Below are positions 24,280-37,789 of a DNA stretch of 64,000 nucleotides, one piece after another (the first letter of the stretch is position 1; every line of letters starts with the position of its first letter). The translations under genes and the position numbers were made by a program. Source of the stretch: Warburgia ugandensis (lineage: Eukaryota; Streptophyta; Magnoliopsida; Canellales; Canellaceae); contig CP141139.1 in the NCBI GenBank assembly GCA_035236585.1, forward strand, positions 37,643,217 through 37,707,216, given 5' to 3'. The notes below the pieces were generated by a model. It searched no databases. It was given only the letters and a program-made list of their open reading frames with translations, and was not told the origin of the DNA.

Positions 24280-26071
24280 ATTTGAGGCCATGATATTTGT
24301 TATTAATAGAATTTCAACTATAATATGGTTGATGTTGCACCTTGGAGGAATATGCTACATAGTTGACATTGGTTGGATGTCAAGTGAAGTAGAATGAGTT
24401 GATTGATTTGTCTTAGAGGGCTTTTGGTCATGTCATTGAGTTGGCTTTCTATGTTATATGGCATATGTTACTTAAGTTCATCTGGTTTTACTATACTTTT
24501 CTCTCTCTCTTTCTTTCACTTTATGCAACCTCTCTATTGTAAAAGGTCACAACTTTTCTTTTTCTCTTTTTAATATATTCTTTTCTTTTCTTTCTCTTCA
24601 AAGTTATACATACACATACACATGCCATGCACAACCTCAAACCTTGGTCACTGAGGCAAGAGACTCCTTGCATCACATTGTGCTAAAAGGCATTGGTTCC
24701 TTTTTAAGTAATTTCTTCAACTCTTAACTTTGACCTATCATTTGTCAACCATCATCTTACATTGAGCTTGATTTTTTTTTCCATTTTTATGAAAGTTCAT
24801 GGCAAGCTAGACTTGAACCGATAACCTTTGGCTAGGAAAGTGCACAACTTGCCATTAGGAAGGCATACCTTACTCTTGAAAGTCTTAGTGGCTTACTAAT
24901 TTGTGATGAACTTAAGATGCCAAATTAGCATGAATGATATGATTGCCATCTTACATATAGCTTTAAGGAAACTAAATTATTCCATTTAAGTGACGTTAAA
25001 ATATCTCACACAAAAAGATCCATGATTTTAGAGCATATAAATGTGCTCCTTATTATTCCTTTGTCCGCATCTTCTCACAGTGTTAGTACCTATTGTCCTC
25101 TTAGTGTGATCCACAATATTATTAGAGAATCATGTGCAGCTAATATACCTTAAGGAGCAAAGGCCTTCTAGCAAAGTGGTGAAACAAGGAGCCCCTCTTG
25201 TGTTTGCTCACAAGTAACAGATTGTTTGTAGGTGCATGTTTTAAACATTCAAAATAGAAAAACAAAAGTTGTGTGTTAATTGTCAAGACCTCTATGAGGT
25301 GGACATGGAAAATGGGGGTTAATTAGGATGAAGATTGTGTGTTAATTGCTTGGACCTCTATGGGTTGCTCTTGGGTTAATATTGCCAGATAAAGATAAGC
25401 TTAGTAGCGTAATTTGACATCATGAAATTTAATATTAAGAGAATTTCAACTTTAAGGTGGTTGATATTACATCTTTGACAAATATGCTACATAGTTTATT
25501 ATTATTTGATGTTAAATGAAGCAAATTTACTAATTGATTTTGTCTTGGAGGGATTTTTGCCTCTTTCTTGAGTTCACTCTCCTTTCTAAAGGGAATTCCT
25601 TGCCCTAGTAATGAGTGTGCATGTTCTATCATATGTTATTAAAGATTACCTATTGTCATTGTATTCTTCTATCTCTTTTTTTCACATTATGAACCACCAC
25701 TACATTATAGAAGGACACAACTTTTCTTTTCTTTTTTTTCCATAATTTCTTTCTTTCTTTTTTCTTTTGAAAGTTATACACACACACACACACACATGCA
25801 AACCCTTATCGCTCAAGTAAGAGGCTTCCCTGCCCCCATTGTCCTAGAAGGCTTTGGTTCCGTTCAGAATAGTTTTGTCAACTCTTATTTTTGGCCAATG
25901 ACTTGTTAGACGTCATGTTACATCAAACTTAGTGTATTTTCCTTATTTATTTTTTTGAAAGTTCTCATTGTACTTGACTTGAATCTACAACCTTTGACCA
26001 AGAAAGAACACACCTCGCCACTAGAATGGGGGATATTGCTATTGAAGTCTTAGTGGCTTATTGATTTTGTG

Positions 26072-26335
26072 TATTTTTTATTTTTATTTTTTGAACGGCA
26101 GAAGTACATTATAGTAAGAAAATATTACATCAAACCAAACAGAGTATAAACTTTACATCACCATTTACATGAAATCCACAAAGCCAAATGAGTAGAAAAA
26201 CTTGAATATATCACCCTGTCAAATAATTGAATCTAAAGAGATGGGAGGGCAATGTCGTGTTTTGCCAACTCATTAGCTCTAGCATTGGGCTCTGTCTTAA
26301 TGTGAGAGGAACCATGAATTGAGTCTTGAAAAATT
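26072..26335 (-). mobile_element. L1 LINE 3'-end remnant (end of RNase H region plus A-rich tail)
   Basis: On the minus strand a frame ending EPNARANELAKHDIALPSL and a stop (near 26235-26300) matches the end of the RNase H domain of plant L1 elements. About 150 bp of 3' UTR and an A-rich tail (26072-26090, T-rich on the plus strand) follow. The homologous copy 1 of the host duplication lacks this block, so the block is an insertion. Both edges are approximate. Confidence 0.7.
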
Positions 26336-26700
26336 TGATGAACCATGTCTACTTGAGATGCTAATGTGGCATGAATGATAGGCCTACCATCTTTTTCCTC
26401 TTACATCAAGCTTTGAGATAACTAAATGTCTCCATTCAAAATTTCAAACATAAAGATATGGAAAATCATCCTTTTAGCATAAGGACTTCATTCTCACTAT
26501 TTCTCCATCTACATTTCTCACACAATTAGTGTCAATTATCTACTTATCAAACAATTCAATCAATAATATTTATTAGATAATCATGTGTAGTTGCTAACAA
26601 ACCTAGACAAGGAGCAAAGGCCTTCTAGCTTAGTGGTGCAACTAGGAGGTTCTCTCATGGTTGGTCATAGGTGTGAGATTGCTTGTGGTTATGCGATTCC

Positions 26701-27239
26701 AACATTTAAATGAGAAGAAAAGGTAACCTCTAATGGGTAATAGCTATGGAGAATCCAATTTTGTATGTGCAATTTCCATTAATTTGGATCTAGGGTGCAA
26801 GGTTGTTGCTCAGAACTTCCCTATTATACCAACAAAGGTGTGCAAGAGTTCTTAAGTGGTAAATGAAATAAAGGTTACATTAACGATGGTGCATTTGTTT
26901 AGATAGGTAAATCATGAGATGCTAGACTAAAGAGCACCAGCAAATTTAAAGAACTAAGACATTGCCCATATTCTCAACATACTTATAGTTATGAAATGAG
27001 GAATCCTATGACCACAAAGCCGCACCTTTCAATACGATTTTTTTTAATGATTAGTTAGTATGCTTATGAGACTAAGTTTGTTGAATGGTTGTATAGATCA
27101 CCTCACTCCATTGGCAAAGTTGTAGCTTACTACCTTTCAAATAAAACATAATTAACAAGGATTCATTATGTGTACTATTTATTATAGGATTTTGAAAGAG
27201 ATGCATTGACTATAGAAGGGAGACTGTAAAGGAGAACGA
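26701..27239. other. Unassigned non-coding DNA
   Basis: This lies between the duplicated segment and the outer edge of LTR-A. Phrases such as CGATGGTGCATTTGTTTAGA may come from an old retroelement, but every frame is interrupted and no family is supported. Confidence 0.3.
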
Positions 27240-28812
27240 TTGTGAAGACCCTGGTTTTTAAAACACATTTTCATAAATATTTGCAAAGGTAGGGCCCTAA
27301 TTTTGAAACTCTTTTAAAATTCAAACAATGAAAACTTATTTTCTTTGAAATTGATTTGTCAAAAACTCTAATGCCACATCAAATTATTTATCATATATAG
27401 ATTTTTGTATAAAAATAAAATTTCTATTGAATATCAATAAAAATACTTTTATTAAAATCAAGATCAATCCAATGGTTCACATACACAGCCCCGGTAGTCA
27501 TTACATACCTTGTCCAAATATTACAATCTAAAATACAAAACAATCAATACAATCTTCCTCAAAGTAAATACCCTGCATAGTAGTTCGATGATGGTTATCT
27601 TCAAGTCTTGAGCTTTCAATCTTCCTTATATGTATCTGAGATATTGTAAACATCCAAACATTTACAATATCTCAGCAAGCTATGCTTAGTAGGGGATTTA
27701 AGAAATATATTCAATATATCTCAAAAACAATAGTTCTTTGTATCCATGGTATAAATCAATTTATGCAATTGAATAACCATTTCATCCTTCAGTCATTATA
27801 TGGATTATGTGTATATATTATATATAGATAAAACCACTAAAAATTGTGAATATATTCAATATCATCAATAATATCTCATTTCCCAACTGATTTCAATATT
27901 AACACTAGGTGTTAATATATAATCAAACCATATGGGGAATCATCTTCCAATACAACATCGATAATAACTTTTACTGGACATCTCATCATGCCATAAAATA
28001 AGGTATCTCATCATGCCATAACATAAGGCATCTCATCATGTCATAATCAATTGCATCATAATACACAATAATCAAAGGACTACCATGCTTAAGTCTCAAT
28101 CCGTACAGCATGCCCAGATAACTGCTCAATACTCCACTTATACCACGGTGGAAAATATAGATCCATGTTCATATGGGGGGAACCATAGCTATCACAGTGG
28201 CAGCCTTCCCATAATTGCTCTACCTGACATTTTGCCTTTCTTTGGACATGGTATCATTATTATAATCAGTTTCAGATAGCGGTTGGCCAAACCCTCATAA
28301 CTCTAATAGCATTAACATCCCCAAGCATAAGCATGTCTTAAAACAAAGCCAGAAGCCTCCGTGCTTGTATGGAAAATAATATTTCATACTTACAGACCGT
28401 GTGTTAAGTTATAATAGGACCTGCCTATAACTTATTTCATTAATATTTGGGGGTCCAACTTATATAGTTCAAATCTTCTCATTTTAACCATTAAGTGTAA
28501 CATCGCAAAAAAGAAAAAGAAAAAAAAAAAGCCTAAATAGAAGGGGGGCCAAATTTGCTACTAGCACCCCCCTCTCATTAAACGAACCATACAGACGTCA
28601 GGTCTATCTTCCCGAAAGCAACAGAAAAAAAATCAATGAAGAGGAAATCGGCAGGGAAGGAAGAGGAGGAGAGAAGAAGAAGGGGAAGAAGAAGAGAAGG
28701 AGAGAGGAAAGGGAAAACCAGCTCACCTGGAAACCCTAAGTTGCACCAGGGAGAGAGAGCAAGCTGAGGGAGAAGCTGTTGGGGAAGGAGAAAGAGAAAG
28801 GAAGAAGAAGGA

Positions 28813-28814
<2 letters not shown>

Positions 28815-28852
<38 letters not shown>
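28815..28852. repeat. (GA)n microsatellite in the 5' LTR
   Basis: About 19 GA units. The equivalent site of the 3' LTR holds about 22 units (35542-35585). Confidence 0.95.
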
Positions 28853-28854
<2 letters not shown>

Positions 28855-30175
28855 TGTGCGGGAAAAAAAGGGTTTTCCTGGGTCACCGAATTCTAGGCCG
28901 TCGCTGGACACAATGCCGGCTAGGATCTACAATCGACCGGTCATTATGTTCAGCACGTTGAGCTGAACAAAACCCCTAAGTTTATTAGAGAATCCAACGA
29001 GATTTGGACCGTCAAACAAATAGATGAATATTGCATGCGACATAATCGAAAGGGATTACTATAAAACGATGACCAATCCAACCCATCCAACATTGGAAAA
29101 TACACAAAAATGCATCTAGAAGGTAAGATCTATAAAACCCTATTCTTGATTTTGAGATTTTAGCTAAATCCACACCATTCATGCTAGATCTAGGTTTTAT
29201 GGATAATCCAACCATCTATTTTTAAATCAAATCTTAGGGATAGGTAATTTAGGGCATGATATAGCTCGAATCACAACAAAAAAACATTAGATCTAGGCTA
29301 AAAACCAATCAGACAATCTCAGCCGTCTGATCAGGTACTGTTCACATAGTAACTTCGTGATGTCTAATCAACAATCAGACACCACAGAGAGTTCCTCATC
29401 ATAAAAAGATGATAGAATGACTAGAAGTATATGAATTTGAAGTGAAACAGATTGGATGATCTAGGCCGTCCGATCTGTCATTATTCAAACAGACACCTTA
29501 TGATGTTAGATGAATGATTTGAGGTCACAGATAAATTCCTGAACCCTGAATTAGTTTAGATATGGTATAAAGTATGAAAAATAACATCCAGCTCCAACCC
29601 AAGAGTTCATCTATATAGGAATAATGGGTTCATACCACTGAACAGTGAAAGTAACTTACAATCACTTAAGAAGAGTAATGGATAGCCAATCCAGGGCCAA
29701 TGGCATGGATTGGAAATCCAATAAGTGGTGCCATTGAATTAGCTATCAACCAATAGCTAATGAAACACCTTTTGTACGGTAATGAACAGGGTCATTTTGC
29801 CTTGTGCCAAATAGTATTAGGGAAGTTAGGAGAAGTCCTAGAACTGTATAACTAAATATGTATTTGTATTATTATAGAGGTGACTGATCAGGAGTGCGTA
29901 TGCGAACTGAATGAAGTATTCGTGTTAGTGAACTGAAAGATCTCCATTTGAGGTAGGTGGAATTAAGATTGCTACGATTTTTTCTATATATACATGTGTA
30001 TATCAATTTCAAGTATTAAAATGGATCTTTTCTGTTTATACAAAAGATAAGATGAATGTGCATGCTGAAATTGAATCATGAATGAACGGTTTTATGCAAA
30101 AGCTATGCATTATTGTAAACCATGAGTGAGAAATATAAGACTGATACCAGAAAATTGTGAAATGGCTAGTAAGAG

Positions 30176-30405
30176 TGAGAGGGGTCATTATGATGTGGGT
30201 AGGCCATGGAGTTGTTATGATGTGGGCGGGCCTTCGAGCTAGACGAGCTACCAGTCTCTGGGATTTAGTCCCATTGTTTGGGGAGTTTGACACATTCTGA
30301 GAGGTCGTTATGATGTGGGCAGGCCACGGAGTCGTTATGATGTGGGCGGGCCTTCGAGCTGGATGAGCTATCGGTTCTTGGCTGGACGAGCTACCGGTCT
30401 CTCAG
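30176..30405 (+). repeat. Imperfect 120-bp tandem repeat in the 5' LTR
   Basis: Blocks starting GTCATTATGATGTGGG (30184) and GTCGTTATGATGTGGG (30304) repeat with a period of 120 bp. Each contains a shorter inner repeat TTATGATGTGGGCGGGCC and a GACGAGCTACC block. The same region of the 3' LTR (39380-39560) has one inner repeat unit fewer per block, so the repeat number has changed since insertion. Confidence 0.85.
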
Positions 30406-31615
30406 GAGTAAATCCTTGAGGTGTGTCTTTGAGTTTGGTGTGTCTTTGGGTTTAACCAATTGCACCGACTCATTGCGCCAAAGAGGATACTATTGTTTGC
30501 TGTGTACTTGATACACACAACAACGCATTGGTATTTGATATGTGAAATGGCTCGTAACAGCGAAGACTGGTATCAGGAAAATGGAAACGAGTTGTAAGTT
30601 TGACATGTGACTACATAATTTGCATTTCAAATGTGTTTTGTACTAATGCATTGGTATTCCTTCCATCTTGGCATGGATTCATGATTTTGATAAATGTTGA
30701 ATGATTTCAAGTTAAATGATAATTGAATTGTTGTTTGCATGATTTAGCATGGCTAAATTGATCTATATATAAGTACAATGATTTCTATTTATATAAAATA
30801 TTGCATCTTATTCCACCTACACAAGCGATTGCTTACTGAGGCATTGTTGTGGTTTGCAATGCTTCAGATACAGAGAATAGTAGTAGGTTTGGCATGTTGA
30901 CAGTATCGTAGAACAAAGGACTCCCAAGGAATAGGAGCTGCTTACTGATGGAAGCGCACCAACAGAAGCTTGAGAAGAGGACAGGTAAGAATTGGTCTTT
31001 GAATTGAAGTGTTGTATTAGAAATAAAAAAGAGATTGCATTGTATGTAATTATGGGAATTTGGAAGACTTATGTGACTAGCTTGTGCTGTGGAGGTTCTG
31101 GGTGTGTTGTGTTGAGGCAAACTGTCTTTGTTTTATTAGATGTATGAAAAGGAGACAGAGTCTCCATTTATATTTTAAAATTATTGGCAATGTTTATCAG
31201 TTATTTCGCAATGACATGCGTTAAATGTCATGTGTTCAAAAAACAGAGGAAACTCTGCCAGATTTTGGGTAGAAATGAGTGCTCATTCACCGAGAATCCT
31301 TGTTTTTTATAGAATAAAAATGACACTCAAGGCTTTTCAAAGTGAATTTGAAAGAAAAAAAATTTCGCTGCATTGCACTATTTTACAAAATTTATTTTAA
31401 GTTGAATCAATCCTGCATTAGAAATTAGTTTGTATTTAAAATTTCATTCGAAAACCTAGGTTGTCATAGTTGGTATCAGACCCCAAGTTCAGTCCACTCA
31501 CAGCCAATCACATTGAGTAAGTCTTAAGTAGTCTCTAAAGCAAGATGTTGCAACTAATGAGTTTGAGAATAACTCATAAAAAATAAAAAATAAAACCTTG
31601 TGATGAAGGGAAGAA

Positions 31616-34190
31616 TGTCACCTAAGAGGACGAGTCGAGGGACAACAAACCCCTCTGCTAAGTCATGTGACCAGGGGAGTCAAGTGTTGAACTTCATGGC
31701 CAACACGATGCAAAACCCCAGTCAGTTGGTGCAGCAGCAACAATAGATGCAACCCATGAGGGTTGGCAAGTTCTAAGGAGACAATAGATGTTTAGTCCTA
31801 GCACGAGTAAGAGGAGTACTCTTACGAAATTAGTATAATTCTTAGAGTAAAGAACAACAATATAAGTGTACAAAACTTGTATATCTGAATGAAAACTTTA
31901 TCAGAGATAGATCTATTCACATGGGGAGACCTTTAGAGAATCCAAGTGTTGATTTTGACAATGAGCACAAACTTGTGAGGATTATGATTTCTATTGCACA
32001 ATAATATTTTGATTTTAATGAAAAGAGGGAAGAGAATAATCACAAGGGAAGAGAACTCAGGAAAAATTAAGAGAATTACAATATTAGTCTATACATGTTG
32101 AGGATAGATTCGATAGATAAATTTTGATATGAGGAAAATCAGTAGCAATTGATTTGTTTATGTAAAGGAATTATTTATTGAAGGAATGAAAACGAGTTAT
32201 TCTTTATGTATACATAAATAATGATAGCTAATTATCATTGAGAAGTAAATGCCTATTTAAATGATTCTTGAGAGTTCTAGTTATGAATTGAAGATGCATA
32301 ATGCATAGAGGATATGACAACTATTTTATAAGGATGATTACTAAATGATAAGAAAGAAAGGCAAATGAGTGGAGAATTAAAGCATGGATATAGAAACTTA
32401 GTGAATATGTTCAATTTCTAACTTGGACAGTGCGTAGACTTTTGAAAGACCCAACAATTATGGTAACAACAATAGTATGAGGATAATGATGAAGGATCAG
32501 AATGATTACAATTAATGAGAACTCGAGAGAGTTAGAGAAATATTGTATTAACCTAAATTTGAAACTGGATTTATCTGACGTATAAATTGTTGCATGGTGG
32601 AAATCATTAAATTTTTTTGATGAAATAAGGTCCTAGTTTTCTTATGGATGTATTTATGAGCAATGAGAATAATTATTAAATAGAGATGATCACATGATGA
32701 ATCGACTAGGGAGAGACAGTTGAAGTGAATGGAGAAAGATGGAATTGATTATAATTGATTTACATTCAACACTGATATTGATGAGATTGTGGTTACTAAT
32801 AACGAAGGCCATTATAAAAGATTAGTTCCATTGGTTGGGAGTTTGACAAAGTTGCAATTGATTTTGACTAATATGACCATTGGTTACAGGAAAGGAAAGG
32901 TAGAAGTGAAGACACAAAAATTGTAATTAGGAATCTAATGATGATCATTTGAGAGGACGTGTTCCTCTATTGCTGAGTCCTTTATCTGAAAGGCTCTTGA
33001 GAAGGCTAGTAATGATCAATATATTTGCCTAAGGAGTAAAGGGTGATGCATGGAGATAGTTTGCTACTTTAAAGTGGAGGTATCAGGCAGCTCAACATTA
33101 TTTGAAATGGGTTTATAGGCTAAAGAGGTGTGTTATTTGCAAGGGTAAGTACCTGAACATTAGTAGACGCCACAGTAGAGGCAATAGTATCAACAACCGC
33201 CATTATAGTAAAAATATTTTAGATACTTGACCGTGGTGAGTCAGTGCATTTCTTTAAAGACTATTCTAGAGGACAACGAGTCAAATAGTTGACATTAGGA
33301 TCAGGGAAGAGATGGCCCCACCTTAGTAGTGATGAGTTTCTGTTATTACATCAAGGTAAGCATAGGTTCAAACCAGATGGTGGAGAGTATTTTCTAGATT
33401 ATTAGTAGGCATGTTATGATTTTCCTTGAATTCAGGACCCATCTTGCTTAGACATGCCTAGATGTGTTATCCTTTTGCTTGGGTGTTATGACTTCAGGAA
33501 GAAAGTTACTAGAGGTTAATGAGTACTTTTAAGAGGCACCTATGAACCTAATAAGAGAGAGATGATGAACGATGATCTCATTCTATTTGATATGGTGGAT
33601 TATGATCTCATTTTTGGGATGGATTGGCTGATCCCATCTTGAAGGTAATGCTATATGTTTCAGAGGGTGCTAAGTTTTATTTCTTGTTGTGTGACAATGG
33701 AGGATCGTTAGCTACCACAGATTGAGTGCAAGAGTTTGTAGTCTTGCTTGAGGAGTTTTCATGATATTGTTGTAAGAGAATGATTTTAGGTATAGTATTA
33801 TTTACCTAAAATACTACATGGGATGGCCCAACGAAGCTGGCAAAGCTCCAACTATATAAGCTATTAATAAGGATTTTAACAAGCCTAGAGTAGTTTTCTT
33901 CATGAGAAGAGAGATCGTTGTTACTAAGCACAAATTGTCGTTTGTTTGATAGTACTGCGGTAGAGAATTGATATTCTTAATCATATATTGATGATCTATT
34001 GGATCAACTAACGATGGTGCATGGTGTTTGCGGAGATTGAATTGAGGTGTGGTTATAACCAGCTTAGGATTTTGAGTATGACATCTTTAAGATGATTTTT
34101 CTTGAACTCATTATGATTGTTATGAGTTCTAGATGGTATTAATTAGCGAAACCAATACACTGACAGAATGTATGGATATAATGGATTGAA
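31616..34190 (+). pseudogene. Decayed gag-pol remnant of the nested gypsy element
   Basis: A gag start MSPKRTSRGTTN begins at ATG 31624 and meets a stop after the QQQQ stretch near 31747. A post-protease phrase DLILFDMVDYDLIFGMDWL occurs at about 33576-33632; the FGMDWL end is the hallmark that follows retropepsin in plant gypsy elements. Reverse transcriptase is recognisable only as a scrambled block near 34090-34190 (the THYDHYEF equivalent). Integrase is not recognisable. The region is too short and too broken for an autonomous element. Confidence 0.7.
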
Positions 34191-35539
34191 TCCTCAAATG
34201 TTAATTGGATGAGCCATGATTATGTTAATCGATGGTATTGCAATATGCTTCATAAACAGAGAGAAGCACAAGGAATCCTTATGCATTAATTTAGAACATT
34301 TACAGACTCATCATTTGTTGCGAACATCTATAGCATGAGTTATGGTCAGAGGAAGTAAATTTCCTTTACTACACTACCTTGAATGATAGAGAGGAAGTTA
34401 TTGAGATGGTGATGGGCTGACATTAGCCAAACTAGTGATTGAGGTTTATAGTTCCTTAGTCTTATGAACTACTAGTGCCAAGTAATTGAGTTTCACCAGG
34501 ATATCAGTAATGTATAATATTATGCAAGATTATTCTCTTATGGGTAATCAGAATTTGATTTACGATCTATACTTGTGAGTAGCCAATGAGGACGACCTAA
34601 GAGGGCAGCTGATGAGGGCGGGTGCGAGAGGCACTAGTAGGCTTCTAGGTGGTAGGCTTAGAGGGGCTTACAGCATGATTGCACTATGGATTGGTTTTCA
34701 TTGGCATAGAGTGTCTATTGGTGAGTTGAGATACACTATTTTTTACTAGCATATGATTGACAATGGGTGCGTTGATGTGCTCTATAATAGATTTGGCATA
34801 GATTTGTCTATTGATAAGCTAATGCACTTTGATATAGACTTGGCATAGAATTACTGATATATGAGTTGCGACACATTGATATTTATTGATATGGTGATTT
34901 TATCAATACTAAAGTTGTATACAAATAATTAACCCTTAGATGAGAGTTTGGTTCATGTTAATTGCATTATATGTGGTGATGACACATTCTAATTGAATTA
35001 TGAATTATTTGATATGAAATGATTATCATTTAGCGATTTATATGTAAATTGAAATATGAGGAGATGACATGATGTGAAATTGTCTGTTTATAGATGTTGA
35101 TTCTAGAAACTTTTGGTATGATATGTGGATCTTGGTATATTAGGATATTTTGGAATTATTTGAAAAATAATATGGAAAGACTTTCGAGGACGAAATTCCT
35201 ATAAGGAAGGAAGAATATAACATCGCAAAAAAAAGAGAAGAGAAGCCTAAATAGAAGGGGGGCTAGATTTGATACTGGCACCCCCCTTCTCATTAAACGA
35301 ACCTGACAGACGTCGGGTCTGTCTTCCTGAAAGCAACAGAAAAAAAAAAAAACCAATGAAGAGGAAATCGGCGAGGAAGGAAGAGGAGGAGAGAAGAAGA
35401 AGAAGGGGAAGAAGAGGAGAAGGAAGAAGGAGAAGAAGAGAAGGAGAGAGGAAAGGGAAAACCGGTGTGCCTGGAAACCCTAGGTTGCACCGACGAGAGA
35501 GAGAGAGAGAGAGCAAGTTGAGGGAGAAGCTGTCGGGGA

Positions 35540-35541
<2 letters not shown>

Positions 35542-35585
<44 letters not shown>
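35542..35585. repeat. (GA)n microsatellite in the 3' LTR
   Basis: About 22 GA units. It is the positional counterpart of the microsatellite at 28815-28852. The arginine/glutamate-rich open frame over this region is an artefact of purine-rich repeats. Confidence 0.95.
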
Positions 35586-35588
<3 letters not shown>

Positions 35589-36337
35589 GTGCAAGAAAAC
35601 AACGGTTTTCCTCGATCACCAGATTCCAAGCCATCGTCGGAGACAATGCCAGCTAGTGTTACCACCCCGTCGGGCCCACAACAAGAATATTGTCCCGTGC
35701 GCACGCGCACGGGTTTTGGTTTTCCCCCGCGTCCAGGGGAAAAGGCCTTCTTGTTGTGAAGGGAGAGAACCCCCCTTATAACCCACAGACCATCACCCCC
35801 CCTAGCCGATGTGGGACTAACTCTCCTGCGTCCCGCCCTCAGACCATCTTGGGTCCCCTCACAAGGCCAACCCTCAGGCCATCTTGGCACAGTAGCCATC
35901 TCCCGCCTACGGGACACACGCCCCCGTGTGTCACCACACGAGCGACGGTGCGGCTAGCCATCCACCCTCGGGGTCGGGGTTTGGCTTTGATACCATTTGT
36001 TACCACCCCGTCGGGCCCACAACAAGAATATTGTCCCGTGCGCACGCGCACGGGTTTTGGTTCTCCCCTGCGTCCAGGGGAAAAGGCCTTCTTGTTGTGA
36101 AGGGAGAGAACCCCCCTTATAACCCACAGACCATCACCCCCCTAGCCGATGTGGGACTAACTCTCCTGCGTCCCGCCCTCAGACCATCTTGGGTCCCCTC
36201 ACAAGGCCAACCCTCAGGCCATCTTGGAATGGTAGCCATCTCCCGCCTACGGGACACACGCCCCAGTGTGTCACCACACGAGCGACGGTGCGACTAGCCA
36301 TCCACCCTCGGGGTCGAGGTTTGGCTCTGATACCACT

Positions 36338-36695
36338 TGTCACAACCCCGTCGGGCCCACAGTAACGATATTGTCCCGTGCGCACTCACGTGCCACGGGT
36401 TTTGCTCTTCCCCCGTGTCCAGGGGAAAACCGGTCGTTCCATTTAAGGTTCGATATTGTCCACGGTCTTGGGTCTCCCCTCAGAGTATCTTGGGCTATTG
36501 CTCAGAGTATCTTGGCCCGAAGCCTCAACCCATCTTGTGCACCCTCAACCCATCTTGGTTCCACCCTCACGGGTTTTGTTCCCTACGAGTGCACAGCGGA
36601 AGCAGATGCCTCTCAGGACCGGTCGTTACTGTCAAGGGAGGCATTCCCCCCTTATAACTCAGGCCCATCACCCCCCCTAGCCGATGTGGGACTAA
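36338..36695 (-). repeat. Long-subtype mini-LTR (358 bp), first copy
   Basis: Compared with the 163-169-bp LTRs, this one carries about 190 extra bases bordered by the direct repeat ACCGGTCGTT (36428 and 36609). The extra segment contains short tandem words CAGAGTATCTTGG and CAACCCATCTTG. The copy at 36872-37229 is nearly identical. The LTR at 37406-37574 has one ACCGGTCGTT and lacks the segment. Confidence 0.85.
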
Positions 36696-36871
36696 CTCTC
36701 CTGCGTCCCGCCCTCAGACCATCTTGGGTCCCCTCACAAGGCCAACCCTCAGGCCATCTTGGCATGGTAGCCATCTCCCGCCTACGGGACACACGCCCCC
36801 GTGTGTCACCACATGAGCGACGGTGCGGCTAGCCATCCACCCTCAAGGTCGGGGTTTGCTCTGATACCACT

Positions 36872-37229
36872 TGTCACAACCCCGTCGGGCCCACAGTAAC
36901 GATATTGTCCCGTGCGCACTCACGTGCCACGGGTTTTGCTCTTCCCCCGCGTCCAGGGGAAAACCGGTCGTTCCATTTAAGGTTTGATATTATCCACGGT
37001 CTTGGGTCTCCCCTCAGAGTATCTTGGGCTATTGCTCAGAGTATCTTGGCCCGAAGCCTCAACCCATCTTGCGCACCCTCAACCCATCTTGGTTCCACCC
37101 TCACGGGTTTTGTTCCCTACGAGTGCACAGCGGAAGCAGATGCCTCTCAGGACCGGTCGTTACTATCAAGGGAGGCATTCCCCCCTTATAACTCAGGCCC
37201 ATCACCCCCCCTAGCCGATGTGGGACTAA
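36872..37229 (-). repeat. Long-subtype mini-LTR (358 bp), second copy
   Basis: It is nearly base-for-base identical to 36338-36695, including the roughly 190-bp extra segment. The high similarity points to a recent duplication of the LTR-internal unit within the array. Confidence 0.85.
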
Positions 37230-37789
37230 CTCTCCTGCGTCCCGCCCTCAGACCATCTTGGGTCCCCTCACAAGGCCAACCCTCAGGCCATCTTGGCACG
37301 GTAGCCATCTCCCGCCTACGGGACACACGCCCCCGTGTGTCACCACACGAGCGACGGTGCGGCTAGCCATCCACCCTCGGGGTCGGGGTTTGCTCTGATA
37401 CCACTTGTCACAACCCCGTCGGGCCCACAGTAACGATATTGTCCCGTGCGCACTCACGTGCCACGGGTTTTGCTCTTCCCCCGCGTCCAGGGGAAAACCG
37501 GTCGTTACTGTCAAGGGAGGCATTCCCCCCTTATAACTCAAGCCCATCACCCCCCCTAGCCGATGTGGGACTAACTCTCCTGCGTCACGCCCTCAGACCA
37601 TTTTGGGTCCCCTCACAAGGCCAACCCTCAGGCCATCTTGGCTAGGGGGGTGATGGTCTGTGGGTTATAAGGGGGGTTCTCTCCCTTCACAACAAGAAGG
37701 CCTTTTCCCCTGGACGCGGGGGAGAACCAAAACCCGTGCGCGTGCGCACGGGACAATATTCTTGTTGTGGGCCCGATGGGGTGGTAACA

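Larger units (their letters stand above)
20675..26700. repeat. Diverged tandem duplication, copies of about 1.1-1.4 kb, each with a TE insertion
   Basis: Copy 1 runs from about 20675 to 20791 and resumes at 24280-25240. Copy 2 runs from about 25295 to 26680. Matching landmarks are GGGTTAATTAGGATGAA (20691/25316), TAATTGCTTGGAC (20716/25337), AGAATTTCAACT (24308/25439), GTCTTAGTGGCTTA (24883/26046) and GGAGCAAAGGCCTTCTAGC (25155/26612). Copy 1 is split by a solo LTR. Copy 2 carries an L1 remnant. The parent sequence is unidentified. It contains tRNA-gene-like words such as CTTAGTGGTG and CGGTTCAAGTC (minus strand, near 24812), which may mark SINE heads. Confidence 0.7.

Noticed and set aside
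35269..35781. 170-residue Arg/Glu/Lys-rich open frame
   Set aside because: It runs over a purine-rich leader and a GA microsatellite inside a retrotransposon LTR, then into the TRIM array. Composition explains the open frame.
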